Assembly: GCA_910587055.1 (NCBI GenBank)
Contig: CAJUKY010000030.1
Coordinates: 1-13,723 of the forward strand
Length of the DNA stretch: 13,723 bases
Origin: Candidatus Gastranaerophilales bacterium
GTDB taxonomy: Bacteria > Cyanobacteriota > Vampirovibrionia > Gastranaerophilales > Gastranaerophilaceae
Direction: 5' to 3'
The position numbers and the translations under genes were made by a program. The notes beneath the pieces were generated by a model. It had not been told where the DNA came from. It ran no database searches and worked only from the letters and a program-made list of their open reading frames with translations. Below, piece by piece: positions 13,582-13,723 of this stretch; within the stretch, counting starts at the first letter, position 1; each line of letters opens with the position of its first letter.

Positions 13582-13719
13582 CCATGCCTTAATGGCATGC
13601 CCGAAAGGCATGGAAAATTGATAATCGTTACATTTCTTAACTAAAAATCCCGAAAATCAAAACCATGGAAACATGTACCCCCCATGGGTTTTGCATGTAT
13701 CAAATCATGGAAAGCCATG
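13582..13719. repeat. CATG-rich hairpin cluster at the right edge
   Basis: Nine CATG tetramers occur in 138 bases (starts 13583, 13596, 13609, 13664, 13672, 13683, 13694, 13706, 13716). The first three form overlapping alternatives: CATGCC (13583-13588) / GGCATG (13594-13599), CATGCC (13596-13601) / GGCATG (13607-13612), and the outer CCATGCC / GGCATGG. The last pair makes CATGG (13706-13710) / CCATG (13715-13719) with loop AAAG. ACATG (13671) / CATGT (13694) encloses a CCC/GGG hairpin. No open reading frame is visible. The element may continue beyond the window. Confidence 0.55.
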
Positions 13720-13723
13720 TATA

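Noticed and set aside
13582..13719. CRISPR array at the right edge.
   Set aside because: Repeated units are only 4-8 bases, spacing is about 8-13 bases, and there are no equal-length repeats or spacers.

Overview
The window looks like low-GC chromosomal DNA from an anaerobic bacterium that uses the standard code (TGA is read as stop at several gene ends). Three features fit an uncultured, gut-type relative of the cyanobacteria (Vampirovibrionia/Melainabacteria, Gastranaerophilales-like). These are an exported protein with three SLH repeats, a very large glycine-rich pseudopilin, and a tryptophanyl-tRNA synthetase carrying an iron-sulfur-type cysteine pattern. This lineage call is inference by style of gene content; no rRNA or other phylogenetic marker is present.

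Layout. Bases 1-413 hold the 3' end of trpS, closed by a hairpin terminator. A facing terminator closes the 850-codon pseudopilin-like gene (526-3078, minus). A divergent XRE-type regulator (3156-3380) shares a 77 bp gap with it, and that gap holds a 21 bp perfect palindrome that could be an operator. A bidirectional hairpin separates the regulator from a minus-strand GH13-like alpha-glucan enzyme (3454-5730). A divergent SLH-domain envelope protein follows (5967-7187), meeting tail-to-tail with a GT9 glycosyltransferase (7194-8216, minus).

From 8263 a tightly packed plus-strand operon runs: a core-MetE-type methyltransferase, a CooC-like nickel/metal-centre ATPase, folD and alr (ATGA overlaps at two of the three junctions, 9 bp at the other). 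The first three genes read naturally as one-carbon, corrinoid or metal-cofactor chemistry: folate C1 interconversion, methyl transfer to make methionine, and an ATPase whose family matures CO dehydrogenase or reactivates corrinoid proteins. Alr supplies D-alanine for peptidoglycan and may simply ride along. gcvH follows (12278-12676), another one-carbon/glycine gene and here without gcvT or gcvP. A small ribbon-helix-helix protein (12824-13012) comes last.

Bases 13013-13723 contain no convincing gene but are dense in structure: a hairpin terminator, a 90 bp REP/MITE-like palindrome, a 115 nt element with a near-perfect 22 bp terminal stem and two internal hairpins, a second short interspersed hairpin, and a CATG-rich stretch with roughly helical-turn spacing at the right edge. 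The strongest candidates for something undescribed are the 115 nt structured element, the MetE/CooC-like pair, and the pseudopilin with its divergent regulator and palindrome.
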